This document shows, in pieces, positions 23,151 through 34,168 of a DNA stretch of 64,000 nucleotides. Position 1 is the first letter of the stretch; every line of letters begins with the position of its first letter. Position numbers and translations under genes: made by a program. The notes under the pieces were generated by a model, which made no database searches, was not told where the DNA came from, and saw nothing but the letters and a program-made list of their open reading frames with translations. The DNA comes from Lepus europaeus. Lineage: Eukaryota > Chordata > Mammalia > Lagomorpha > Leporidae. The DNA lies in NCBI RefSeq assembly GCF_033115175.1, contig NC_084850.1, positions 111,583,939 to 111,647,938 on the forward strand, in the 5' to 3' direction.

Positions 23151-23162
23151 CAAATATATTTT

Positions 23163-23475
23163 TTAAAGATTTATTTATTCACTCGAAAGTCAGAATCCCA
23201 GAGAGAGGGGGAAGAGACAGAAATAAAGAGAGATCTTCCATCTGCTGGTTCACCCTCAATTGGCCACAATGGCCAGGGCTGGGCCAGGCTGAAGCCAGGA
23301 GTCAGGAGCCTCCTCTGGGTCTCCCACGTAGGTGCAGGGGCCCAAGCACCTGGGCCATTTTCTGCTATTTTCCCAGGCGCATTAGCAGGAAGCTGGGTCA
23401 GAAATGGAGTAGCTGGAACTTGAACCAGTGCCTATATGGGTTGCTGGCTCTGCAGGTGGCAGCCCAACCTGCTAT
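23163..23475 (-). repeat. C-repeat SINE; right arm of an inverted pair
   Basis: Reverse copy starting AAAGATTTATTTATTCACTCG. It lies tail-to-tail with the preceding SINE. Confidence 0.87.
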
Positions 23476-23617
23476 GCCACAAAACAAATATTTTTAAAGG
23501 TGTGCATGTATGTGTACATCTTTATATTTGTCTGTGTGAAACAAAAATGGAAACAAGCAAAAGTTTCCAAGACTCTTTGTGTATCTGTCTATTAAATAAT
23601 TGTTAAATTTACAGTAA

Positions 23618-23945
23618 AGGGGCCAGCATTGTGGCACAGCAGGTTAAATCACTGCTTGGGATGCTTGCATCCCATATCTGAGTGCTCTGCTTCTGATCCA
23701 GCTTCCTGATAAAGTGCCTGGGAAAGCAGTAGAAGATGGCCCAACAATTTGGGTCTTTGCCACCCATGTGGGAGACCCAGATGGAGTTCCAGGCTCCTGG
23801 CTTTAGCCTGGCCCAGTTACCACCGATGCAGCCATTTGGGGAGTAAACCAGTGGATAGAGGCACTGTGTGTGTGTGTGTGTGTGTTCCTCCTCTTTCTCT
23901 GTTGCTCTGCCTTTCAAATAACAATAAATAAATATTTTAAAAGTA
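23618..23945 (+). repeat. C-repeat SINE, complete
   Basis: Forward copy; the CT region contains a TG run at 23866-23884. Confidence 0.9.
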
Positions 23946-24061
23946 AAGATTTTACAGTAAGTTTTTAGTGTTTGGTCCAGATGTGCATGAGGAGATGACT
24001 GAATAAGTTTAAGCATCAGTATTGTTTTCCAGTATCCCAGGTTAACCCAAGGTGCAGTTTG

Positions 24062-24225
24062 CTTCTCAAACTTCCATGTAGCATACACATCACCTGGGGA
24101 CTTGTTAAAATGCAGATTCTGATTCAGTAGGTCTGCGGTGGGGCTTGAGATTTTGCATTTCTAACAAGTAAGATCATCAATGCTGCTGGTCCACGGACCA
24201 CACTGTGAGCAGCAAGAAGCTAGCC
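24062..24225 (-). mobile_element. MER20-like hAT DNA transposon fossil
   Basis: TTCTCAAACTTCC, CACATCACCTGGGGACTTG, TTAAAATGCAGATTCTGATT and GGTCCACGGACCACACTG match MER20-type sequence. Confidence 0.65.
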
Positions 24226-24900
24226 CTGGTTCTCAATCCAGGGATGCCCCGGTCCTGTCCTGGAGACTGAGTATGTGCTGGGGGATGGGCCTGGGCCTTG
24301 AGAGACCGAGAGGCTCTGCAGGTGATTCTAACGTGCAGCCAACCTGGAGAGCCTCCATGCTGAAGCTCCTAGGACTTGGCCATTTCCGTTCTGCTAGCAT
24401 TAGCTCTCAGGTGGTCTCTTTTTCTCATCCATGCACCCATGCTTCTCCTTTTTATGTCCAAACAGCCAGATGACAGTGTGAACAGTGTCGGCACTTGCTC
24501 CTTTGGTTTCTGTCCATCTCTGAAATCTGGGAGCAAGTGCAGGAATGGAAACAGAAAGCTCAGGCCACTGCACTTGGGAGGAACAAGCACAAAGTGTTTG
24601 AGGGGCTGATTTCAAAGAAAAGCTGCTTGAGACAGAATGGGTGGAGATGACCAGGAAAAGCTGTCGCAGCAAGACTCCCCTCCAGTGTGGGCCTGAGCTG
24701 GGGACAGTGACAACAGCAATCTACTCTGCTGAGTCCTGGCGGCACCTGACAACCTAAGCAGCTGGGCAGGCTTTTACCTTCTCTGCTAGCATGCGGGTGA
24801 TGTGCTTGGTAGAAATGCAAGAGAGACCTCCAGTGGCAAAGTATAGACGTGAACTCTTTTTCTCAAACCATAAACAACATGAAGAAAAAGAGGTAATTGG
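24226..24900. other. Unassigned, more GC-rich intronic segment
   Basis: The first 140 bp (GGTTCTCAATCC, GGTGATTCTAACGTGCAG) look like another old hAT fossil. The rest has several overlapping 70-100 codon frames on both strands but no recognisable protein. Confidence 0.35.
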
Positions 24901-24924
24901 ATATTGATTATGGTAACAATGATG

Positions 24925-25150
24925 ATTACAAATACAGCTATACTTACATGTGTCAGGTACTTTTCAAGGCGATTTACACACATTAATTCATTTAACATCA
25001 ATAACACAATGGGGTGATGTTTTTATTATCTCTGTGTCACACATGAAGACATTAAAACAGAAAAACTGTTAGATAATTTGCCCAATTTCATCTAAGATGA
25101 TTGGCTAAATTGAGATTAAATCCAGGCAATCTGAGGTTAACAAACCACTA
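24925..25150 (+). repeat. MIR element
   Basis: GTGTCAGGTACTTTTCAAGG, ACACATTAATTCATTTAAC and ATTTGCCCAATTTCATC are MIR core landmarks. Confidence 0.7.
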
Positions 25151-25404
25151 TAGCAAACTGCCTTTCTAAAACAGGAAAGTAAGGAAGATCCCCAGTGAAC
25201 TGATAGTTTCAGACACTTACAAATATGAGGGTAATTGTAAATTTTTGAGGAAAAAAAATGGAGTTAAAAGTTTATTTTGCTACAGAAGTTTTTTGAAATC
25301 CAGTTTTCTTATAATATGCATTTTCTATAAACCTTTTAAATACCTACCCCATGTTCATCTTGCTCTTTGTATCTAACAAAGAATAGTGTACACATAAACT
25401 CATA

Positions 25405-25635
25405 TAGTCACCCACCATGAAATGATATCTCAGTCAACGATGGACCACATATATGATTGTGGATCCACAAAATGATACTGCCTAGTTATTATGTTGCCAT
25501 CTAGGTACATCTTGTGTAAGTATGTATTTACTTTTGTAAGTATACACAATGATGTACCTTAAGTGAGTAAATCACTGAACGATGAGTTTCTCAGAGTGTA
25601 TCCTTGTCATTAAGCAATGTTTGACTATATATGAT
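25405..25635. mobile_element. Terminal-inverted-repeat DNA transposon fossil
   Basis: The left end TAGTCACCCACCATGAAATG pairs imperfectly with the complement of the right end (TAAGCAATGTTTGACTA). Similar internal words (ACACAA, CTAGGTACAT) suggest the family at 27895-28090. Confidence 0.45.
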
Positions 25636-25824
25636 CTGGGTCAAACACAGAGAGAAGAGGTCCCCAAAGCAAGTGGGAAAGACATACAGTGAAACAGACA
25701 AGCAAACTAGTTAGACTAAGAGTAGTAAATGAACAAAAACACTTTCTGGAACCTTAACTCAAAGGACCATAATTCTCACATTTTTTAAGATAGAATAATA
25801 TTTTATTTTAGCCAAAATTTCTTT

Positions 25825-26250
25825 ATAACATGATTAATATTTATTTTAAAATTTTTATTAATATAAAGAACAGATTTCATGCATTTCATAGATACAATTC
25901 TAAGATAACCATACTTCCTTCCCTCCCTACCTCCCTCAGTGCCCCTATTTCCTTTCTTTTTTCCTTTAATTTTTGCAATAACATAATTTATATTTACTTT
26001 ATAATCTCCTTTGCAACAAAATGGATGCAAGTGGAGACTATTATGCTAAGTGTAACCAGTCCCCAAAAAACAAATATCATGTTTCACTGGCATGTGGTAG
26101 TTAATATAGAATACAGAAAAAAGCAATGTATAAGAATGAAGCTGACATCTTATGATTTGATTATTGTTTATAGACCTTGTCTATATTTCTGTGGAACAAT
26201 GGTCTCTCTACTTTTTACTTATTGGACTAATATTACGGTTAGTGGTGAAT
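25825..26250 (-). mobile_element. Short L1 with 5' inversion
   Basis: 25830-25985 is the L1 3' UTR in minus sense (the complement of 43225-43375). 26000-26250 is ORF2-end and early 3' UTR sequence in plus sense (GCAACAAAATGGATGCAAGTGG...TTATGCTAAGTG). Opposite sense within one short insertion is the twin-priming arrangement. Confidence 0.65.
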
Positions 26251-26261
26251 CCTCACTTTTT

Positions 26262-26285
26262 AAAAAAAGTATTTTATTTGAAAGG

Positions 26286-26347
<62 letters not shown>

Positions 26348-26636
26348 AATCTTCCACTTCCATCCACTAGTTCACCCCCTTCACCACCACCACCCCCAAA
26401 TAGCTGCAACAGCCACAGCTGAACCAGGTTGAAGCCAGGAGCCAGGAACTCCATTTGGGCCTCCCACATGGATGTGAGGGGCCTAAGCACTCGAGTTACA
26501 TTCTGTTGTTTTCTGAGGCACATTAGCAAGGAACTGGATCAGAAGTGGAACAACTGGAACTTCAACCAGCACTGTGATATGGGATGCCAGCATTACAATC
26601 ACAGATTAACCTGCTATGTCACAAAGCCAGCCCCAT
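26262..26636 (-). repeat. C-repeat SINE with (TG)n(AG)n tract
   Basis: Reverse copy. TG then AG dinucleotide runs at about 26288-26345 replace the CT-rich region, and the element ends GTCACAAAGCCAGCCCC. Confidence 0.88.
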
Positions 26637-27267
26637 AATCTTCACTTTTAAGAAAGTGTTAAAGTACAGTCATGAAATACAAAATTTAATTACCACATAG
26701 CAAAACTTGTTTATATTTTAGTGAATGTTCAAACCAATCAGCAATAAAAGGACTCCAGCTACTTTTGAAATTTTGACTGCTTCAGACAAAAATCTGTCAG
26801 TTTTATCTTTTATTTTAAATCAACAATCTAGCAAAGAAACAAAATGTTTTGAATTTTTTCACAGAAGTAGAAAATTTCAGGGTTTGCATGCAAATTTTAT
26901 CTGCAGAGGACAGAGAGAAGGCAGAGTTTTGAAAGGAGAAGGGGGAAAAACATAGACATACATGATTACCATTTTCCCTAAGGAATTTTCCTTTTACTGG
27001 GAAATAATTTGTTTCTACCTATAGCCAAGAGACAAAATAAAATGCTAACTCTTCTCCGCATCTTGAAAGGAGAAACCAGGGGCCACAATGACATTAGGAC
27101 AGACTGACGTGGGGTTGCACTGTGGGTGAACACCAGAAGCCAGTCTGGAACAAGGTAATGGTACAATACTCTCAATATTAGGTGTCTTAGACTTGGGGCA
27201 AGTTGTGCCATACTCTATATATACTCTCCTGGTGAGCTTCATCTAGTTACTAGATGGTAATCTGTAA

Positions 27268-27355
27268 GGTCGTGGCCATTTGGGGAGAGAATGAGTGGAT
27301 GGAAGATTCTCTCTCTCCGCCTTTCAAATAAATAAATAAATCTGAAAAAAAGATA
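27268..27355 (+). repeat. C-repeat SINE, 3' end only
   Basis: 5'-truncated: begins CGTGGCCATTTGGGGAGAG and ends in an AAATAAATAAATAAATC tail. Confidence 0.8.
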
Positions 27356-27894
27356 AAAAACTAAACAGCCCCTGTGATCATAGGGAAGAGGAGAAGGAGT
27401 TGTTCTTTTCCCCAGATACCTGCATGACATTTTGAATTAAAAGTCTAATAGCTGTCTCAGATTTTACAGGACATGCCTTCCTCATCCCACCATCCCAAGT
27501 ATCCCTGCTGCAAAGGACACGAAGTTAGAAATTAGCAACACCATCTACTCAGGTGCCCAAGTCCAAAGCCCAAAACCTACACTATTTTCTTTGTATCACA
27601 TTCCTCACCTCCTGCCCACAAGCAAAATCTTGTCCGTCTGTCTGAACTCCTTCTGGAATTTGTTTACATGTCTTCAGTTCCTCAGCCACCATCGCAGTCA
27701 AGCCACACTAGTTTCTCATCTGGACAGCATAAAATGGCTCTAACTGGTCTCCAGATTCAACTCTCCCCTAATCTCTCTCCCCACACTCTGCAAAGCAGAG
27801 TCACTCATGTAACGTTCAAGAGGACTTATTATAGTTTATATTTAACATTACCAATTTGACCTTTAGCCTTGGCCTTATTTTTTTCAGCCCTTCT

Positions 27895-28090
27895 GTTGAG
27901 GCACAGCTGTGTATAGCTGAAAGGGAGGGGCATATGTTCTGAGAACTGTGTCCATAGTTGATTCTGTCATTGTGTGAATTAGTAAGGTATACTCACACAA
28001 ACCAAACAACTACAGTGTCACTAGGCCACACTGTTGTATAGGTGCCCCATCACTGACCAAACTCTCCTTATGTATGGCATGACTGAATTT
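27895..28090. mobile_element. TIR DNA transposon fossil, same family as 25405
   Basis: CTGTGTCCATAGTTGATTC, GTGTGAATTAG, ACTCACACAAACC, TAGGTGCCCC and GGCATGACTG keep the order of the longer family member. Confidence 0.4.
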
Positions 28091-28094
28091 TTTT

Positions 28095-28305
28095 TAAAAC
28101 ATGTTACTTTATTGGAAGAGATGGTACAGTTGAGGAAAACTCCAAGTGGAGATTTTGAAAGGGCAATATGCTAAAAATCACAGCCCTCCTGAGTGGAAGA
28201 CAGGCTAAGGCTCAGTCCCCTTGTCACTGTGGCCCAGGGTGAGCCTGTCAAAGAGGAACGTTGCCCTTTCATCTTCTGGGACCCCCTTATTGCTACCTAG
28301 AATTA
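28095..28305 (-). pseudogene. Truncated ferritin-like pseudogene fragment
   Basis: 28205-28290 corresponds to the ferritin C-terminal coding end (CCTTGT...GGCCCAGGGTGAGC.TGTCAAAGAGG.A matches 3892-3935). It is joined to the 3' flank shared with 3517-3650. TTTATT at about 28109 may be its old AATAAA. Only the last ~25 codons remain, so no product is expected. Confidence 0.6.
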
Positions 28306-28375
28306 ACAAACTTCAACATTTGAATATTTTAGTGAACCGAATATTCTCAGATAAAGTAAGCCTCGCTTTATTTTT

Positions 28376-28449
28376 AAAATTTTTTTAAATTTTTATTTAT
28401 TTATTTATTTTTTGACAGGCAGAGTTAGCCAGTGAGAGAGTGAGAGTGA

Positions 28450-28503
<54 letters not shown>

Positions 28504-28776
28504 AAGGTCTTCCTTTTCCGTTGGTTCACCCCCCAATGGCCGCCACGGCCGGCGCACCGCGCTGATCCGAAGCCAGGAGCCAGGTGCTTCTCCTGGTCTC
28601 CCATGGGGTGCAGGGCCCAAGCACTTGGGCCATCCTCCACTGCACTCCCGGGCCACAGCACAGAGCTGGACTGGAAGAGGGGCAACCGGGATAAAACCGG
28701 CGCCCCAACCGGGACTAGAACCCACGGTGCCAGAGCTGCAGGCGGAGATTTAGCCTAGTGAGCCGCGGCACCGGCC
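28376..28776 (-). repeat. C-repeat SINE, young subtype, long (AG)n tract
   Basis: Reverse copy with a target duplication GCCTCGCTTTATTTT at 28360-28375 and 28777 onward. The AG run at about 28434-28501 makes it longer than its relatives. Confidence 0.93.
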
Positions 28777-29142
28777 GCCTCGCTTTATTTTAACCGCTAT
28801 CCCATCACCTTCACTTCCTCTCCCGGAACACCATGTTTACATTTGCAACTCCAGAGACATGTTGGCCCTAGACCACACACAGCACCTCACCCACCTCACA
28901 AACCCACGCAGTTAATAAAGGAGCATCAATGTGTTCTCCAGGAGCCCATGGAACCTTTTTTCCCTCCACCAGTGGGGATCCTAACTTACACGGAAATGAG
29001 GCATGTTTGGGGGGGGGGGGAGGGTTAAGGAGATTCAGTGACACCAGTTTTGTGCCTGCCTGGGGATTTGCCATATTTCTATAGCCGAGGGTTTTGTATA
29101 TGATTCAACCAAACAAATTTATTTCTTTAAGAACCACAAAAC
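28777..29142. other. Flank between SINE and ferritin gene B
   Basis: Contains a G-run at 29010-29020 and part of the duplicated 3' flank. No separate gene recognised. Confidence 0.5.
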
Positions 29143-29148
29143 TTTATT
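29143..29148 (-). promoter_or_regulatory. Polyadenylation signal AATAAA of ferritin gene B
   Basis: 107 bases past the edge of the stop, the same spacing as in gene A. Confidence 0.75.
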
Positions 29149-29216
29149 GTAAACAATGCTTAAACTGAATGAAGGAACGGAAGTAAATGTGCAAAAGGCA
29201 CAAAGGACCTATCAGT

Positions 29217-29354
29217 CCTGGGGGCGTCACCCCGTGGCAGTGGGGACAGTCTGCTCAGTTCTCCTTGTGGCCCTGGCCCAGGGTGAGCTTGTCGAAGAGG
29301 TACTCCGCCATGTTGACGTCTGGGGCCCCCAAGCTGCGCAGGTTGGTCAGGTGG
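29217..29354. other. Near-identical tract shared with 3848-3985
   Basis: Partner of the possible gene-conversion tract in gene A; offset 25369 with no gap. Confidence 0.7.
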
Positions 29355-29911
29355 CACGCCAGCTCCTCAATCACTTGGACTTGCTGGTCCAGGTAGTTGA
29401 TCTTCAAGAAGTAGCAGAGGTTGGCATCGCCCTTCAAAGCGGCCAGCTGGTGCAGCTCCAGGAGGCTCTGGTTGATCCTCTTGGCCAGGTATAAGGCATT
29501 CTCCATGGCCTGGAGGCCGCCCTCCCAGCTGTCGTGTTGAGGCTTATGGATGTCGCGAAAGACCATGCGGCCTCCCCGCTGGTTCTGCATCCTCACCATT
29601 TTCTCAGCTTGATCCCTCTCGATCAGGGCGCGCTTCAGGAAGTAGCGGGCGAAGCCCTTCAGCGCCACGTCGTCGTGGTCGAAGTAGAAAGCCAAGGACT
29701 GGGCCACGTAGGAGGCGTAGAGCAGCAGGTGGATGTGGTAGTTGACAGCGGCCTCGCATTCAGGGTGGTAGTTCTGGCGCACTTGTGAGGGCGGCGGTAG
29801 CGGAGGTGGCGGGGGCGGGGTGAACACGATGGCTAAGCTAGAGCCGATGCGTGGTTCCCGAAGTGGACAGCGGCAGCGTTTGTGGTGCCGTGGTCCTCTG
29901 GGAAATCCCAT
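29255..29911 (-). CDS. FTHL17-like: Ferritin heavy chain-like protein with proline-rich N-terminal extension (gene B)
   Basis: Intronless 218-residue ORF. The ferritin body ([14 protein letters not shown] onward, 177 residues) aligns to gene A without any insertion or deletion, at roughly 75% identity by eye. The ancestral start codon aligned to MAAPEP is replaced by a proline codon, so the only in-frame ATG is at 29911. It adds 35 residues: a basic stretch ([14 protein letters not shown]) and a proline run (about residues 32-41). FTH1-numbered ligands: E27 to L, Y34 to A, E61 to I, H65 to Q and E107 to A; E62 and Q141 are kept; E134 of the threefold channel is K. A working ferroxidase centre is not expected. 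It could be a live gene with a changed N terminus, or a copy that has lost its start. It lies in the PRRG1 intron on the same strand. Confidence 0.7.
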   Translation of the reverse strand: MGFPRGPRHHKRCRCPLREPRIGSSLAIVFTPPPPPPLPPPSQVRQNYHPECEAAVNYHIHLLLYASYVAQSLAFYFDHDDVALKGFARYFLKRALIERDQAEKMVRMQNQRGGRMVFRDIHKPQHDSWEGGLQAMENALYLAKRINQSLLELHQLAALKGDANLCYFLKINYLDQQVQVIEELACHLTNLRSLGAPDVNMAEYLFDKLTLGQGHKEN

Positions 29912-30125
29912 TGTGGGCGATCAGGCAGCTGGCAGAGGCTGAGTTTCAGACCAAGAGTTGGGCGTCCGTTGGCTGTTGGCGAGGGGACCGGAAGTGGTCT
30001 GAGGGGGTTGTACGGGGAGGGCGAGATCTGGCGCGGGGCGGGGGTAGGCGGGTAGGGGAGAATGTCAATAGCCAACGGTTGGTTGGGCCGGAAGTGGTAC
30101 TCCTGCTGCCTTCCTCCACAGTGAT
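29912..30125 (-). promoter_or_regulatory. GC-rich putative promoter of ferritin gene B with two ETS-type sites
   Basis: CCGGAAGTG at 29988-29996 and 30088-30096, about 100 bp apart (74 bp apart in gene A), with GGGGCGGGGG GC boxes near 30035. CpG-rich compared with the surrounding intron. Confidence 0.5.
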
Positions 30126-30640
30126 ACTTAATTGTTTGTTCTTTTTTTCTGAGTTTTTAATTTTTTGGCAAAATTTCTCGTGTCCAAAGGCTTTCTCAGA
30201 TCCTCTATTTGTTCTCCCTGGTTACATGTTTATTCTCATTTTATAAACCATTTTTGAAAATGCTGAGAACATGAATTCTGTGGTAATTTTCTGTTATATT
30301 TTGCCCTCCAGAATTTGTTTTATCTGTTCATCGTGATCCCCTCTTTACTTTGCTCAGACATGGGTCGAACCTTTGCTCATTCCTATTTAGAAAACACTTC
30401 GTGGAATATTCTAGCTGATCAGTATGGGTCTGAACCACTGAGGTATTGTCCCTTTCACATATAGGCTGGTCACCAGAATGGAGGGCAGGTGTGCCAATTA
30501 GGAAGTGGTTTTCTGCTTTGGGGATACATAGTATGGAGTTTTCAGGAGGGTTAGGAGCCATCCCCAGATGATGACATTTCCCTTCTGGCTACACATGCGT
30601 TTCTGTTTGGAAGCAATTCCACATCTATGGCGCAGTTTTG

Positions 30641-33600
30641 CAGTTTTTTCAACCTCTGTTCTCATCCTGGTCATATAATTCACTGCCTTTGAGTGTAGCT
30701 TTAGGAGATAAAAGGAGATAAAATACCACCTATGTTTCATCCCAGTGTAAGCAGGAGTGAGAGGGTCAAAGCAGGACAGGGGCAGATAGTGCTCTCAGAT
30801 TAGTAACACAGCTTGCCCCTCTGCTGTACTTGGATTTTGTTGACTCTGTTACTGAAGTTTCTCTGAATGTGCTCCAGTTTTCTACTGCAAATGTTTTAAT
30901 TCTTCTGAATTAACCAATAGGATAGCATCTACTTTTTTATCCTAGAAAAGTTTCTGTAGAATTGAAAAATTTCAACAACTTTAGATAGAACTACTTTTTT
31001 AGCATCTCCTATACTACTTCGATCATTACTCTAGACCTATGATGAAACCTCATCAGTTTATTTAACGTAAATATAGCTCTCATGAAAATGATTTGACCGT
31101 CAAACCAAGTAAGTTCAAATTTGTCTAACAGTACATTTTGCTACTTCTCAGATAATATGAAACCTCATTTTTGCCCTTTATTTCTTCCAGATTGGTCCAA
31201 TTGTATTGCAAGTTCTATCAGGTTCCATCTCAAGACATTCTGTGTTGTACTTCAAAATTGTCAGCTATATGGTATACTGTTGATGAGTACTAGATTAGGA
31301 ATCAAAAGCTATGAGTTCCAATTCCAGTCAGAACTCAGGAGTTTCATTGGTCTTTTGGGGATTAACAGTACTGATATAAAAGTAGAAAGTGTATCACTTC
31401 CTACCCATCCTAATGAGTGTTGTCCTAGAGCATTTTAAAGCAGTAAAAATAAAAATGAAGCTATGGGTAGGTTTCAGCCACTACTTTTCCTGTTTCTATT
31501 ATATCTGAGATTGAATAAGTATTATGTGATGTGCCTTTACTAATGGCCTAGTAAGGGCTAGCATAAGAAACCTGCATCTAACTTGTTGCATTGTAAAGCT
31601 CCTGGCATAACCATAAAATTAAATTAGAAAGGACAATATGTTCACTGAAAAGGAGGAAGGACAGAAATGAAGAAGACACATAATTAGGATACCTGGGATC
31701 TTGGTCCTATTTTGGGTTGCAACAGTATCTTGTGATGGGAAAATGAGCAAATCAACAACTTTGGGTCTATGATCTAATTTGCAAAATGAAATGCTTAACC
31801 AATCTGTATTTTGTAGACTCAGAAAATGAGTGGAGCCTATTTCATGAGTTTTTCTTTAACAATGGAATGGAATGAAAAAAGCAGCCTTCAGACTATTTAT
31901 AATGAGTATCAAATATTAGTTTCAGGAATTGGATACTATTCTTAATGCTAAAATAATAATCCCATTTTAAGTTATGGCATTAGTGTAACCCTCTAAAATA
32001 TACAAATCAAAAAAAAAAAAAAAAAAGCTGGAGCCCTCTTTGGATCTACTGTTTGCTGTGTGTGTAGTTGAGGACAGATTCCAAGCTTCAGCTTGGTGGT
32101 ATCCCAGACCTGGGCTAACAACATAGGGCTATACCAAAGTTCCAAACTCCTTTTCAACTAATTCTACTGTACTTTGGAAGTGGCTACACTAAATATCATT
32201 CCTATAATTACTGATATTCCAACTATGAGAGCCATGGTCAGATGTTCTGCTCTAAGAGAACTGTGCCTTAACACCAGGGGAAGAACCAGTGACAAGCCCT
32301 AGTATTAAAGAAATCGCAGCAACTGTAACAGAATTGATTTATAGTAGTTATGCCATCCAAATCAGAATTTCTAAGTAGTGGAAGTAGTGGACAGTGGTGG
32401 TGATTGACTGCTTTACTTTACGGAATACATTATGAATTGAAAACATATACTTTTCATGTATTAAAAGAAGAAAGAATACTGCTTTCAATTAATCTATGAT
32501 TTGTCATTATTTCTAAAGTGCTCCTCAATTTCAGAAGTTAAAATGTGAATTAATGACTGAGAAAAAGTCAATGAAATATATTAGGTTTCATCATCACTTG
32601 CCTGAATACATTTATCAACAGATATATTTTTCACTATTAATAATTACTTATAAATTTTGGTAATTTGTGGCCCCAAGTAATAGTCTACATCATTGTGTAC
32701 AAAGATAGAAACCACCAGAAGAGAAAAATAATGGTATTTTCTTCTTGCTGTTAGGTCATTTCACACCTTGGACTCATCACAGAATGACTGGACTTGCCTC
32801 TTTTTTCTGTTATTGGAGGTAGAGGTTAGTGTACAGGCTAAAGGATGTAATTCTTTGGGTAACAGGGAGAACCTTATTCTCTGAATTCATAGCTAACCTC
32901 TGCCAGCATGCTATGAGAGGCATGTTACATCATCTTTCAGATGAGATCAGGCACGTTCAGGGTGGTATGGCTATAGACAGGACATCATTTTTCAGATGGA
33001 ATAATAGATGCCATAAACATAAATCCAGCAAAGTTGATGCCTTCAGGCTCTACTCAAGTCCCAGTTTGAGTGTGAGGGTTTTAATTCCATCAATTCAGTG
33101 AGCTTCCCTGAATGGATACAGCTCACTGTTGAATACATGAGTCATTTCCTAACCATGACCAGTCAATCATTCCAAGGCAACAGCATGGTGGATGAGAGGG
33201 CCACAAAGTCAGGACTATAGAGCCAGTTTGGATTGCCACACCTATATAGATTCAAAGATTACTATTTTAACTCTATATACTACCGAGGGGAGCTCTAATA
33301 AAGCCAGTTGTTGGGTACCTACAAAAAGAAAACACTGACATATCATTTCCCATGTAGACATCTCAAATAGTAGGCTGGATGATCTGCTCCACTCCTGTCT
33401 CATATGCCCTTTTGAAAGGCAGGGTGGATTTCAGGAGAAAGCAAGGTAGAAAGGTAGAAAACAGGGTCAGTAATGGAGTAGAGTCTTTCCATTTAGAATT
33501 GTGTGTAGAAATTTTCCATAGGCTAGATATATGTTCTGATATATTGTGGAAAGCCTGTGTCATGTGGCTGCTACTGTGCTCCAGAAGACCGCTTGCCAGG

Positions 33601-33818
33601 CAAACGACACCAACACAAAAGAAGTGAAGTATGTATAGCAGGACAGAATCCAGTTGGGGAAGGTGCAAAAGAAGACAACATAGAGCCATATTTCCTCATT
33701 CTAGGAACTGTGTTATAGGAAAGCCTTTTCCAGGCCCCCTAATGAACACTGTGCACCTTCTACCCAACTCCCAGCTTGGCCCACCAAAGAATTAGTGACA
33801 GTCAAGAAAGCACTACAG
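30641..33818. other. Intronic DNA with no SINE
   Basis: 3.2 kb without an obvious C-repeat, notable in this window. It holds a poly-A run at 32008-32026 and no recognisable exon. Probable MIR traces near 31270-31340 are too weak to call. Confidence 0.45.
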
Positions 33819-34152
33819 GGCCGGCGCCGTGGCTCAACAGGCTAATCCTCCACCTTGCGGCGCCGGCACACCGGGTTCTAGTCCCGGTCGGGGCACCGGA
33901 TTCTATCCCGGTTGCCCCTCTTCCAGGCCAGCTCTCTGCTATGGCCCGGGAAGGCAGTGGAGGATGGCCCAAGTCCTTGGGCCCTGCACCCGCATGGGAG
34001 ACCAGGAGGAAGCACCTGGCTCCTGGCTTCAGATCAGCGCGATGCGCCGGCCGCAGCGGCCATTGGAGGGTGAACCAACGGCAAAAAGGAAGACCTTTCT
34101 CTCTGTCTCTCTCTCACTATCCACTCTGCCTGTCAAAAAAAAAAAAAAAAAG
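33819..34152 (+). repeat. C-repeat SINE, young subtype, complete
   Basis: Near-consensus forward copy from GGGCCGGCGCCGTGGCTC to a CTGTC poly-A tail. The target duplication AGAAAGCACTACA is at 33805-33817 and about 34153-34168. Confidence 0.95.
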
Positions 34153-34168
34153 AAAGAAAGCACTACAA

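Larger units (their letters stand above)
26930..30640 (+). repeat. Segmental duplication, copy B (contains ferritin gene B)
   Basis: Direct-orientation partner of 1435-5275. Copy B has its own later insertions (SINE fragment 27268, SINE 28376, TIR element 27895) and a better preserved ferritin fragment at 28098-28305. It lies inside the large PRRG1 intron. Confidence 0.85.

Noticed and set aside
24180-24820. Cluster of 70-97 codon frames on both strands
   Set aside because: Locally GC-richer DNA with overlapping frames and old transposon traces; no protein family recognised.
33819-33890. tRNA-like A and B boxes in SINE heads
   Set aside because: They are the polymerase III promoter of a tRNA-derived SINE, with no complete tRNA cloverleaf.
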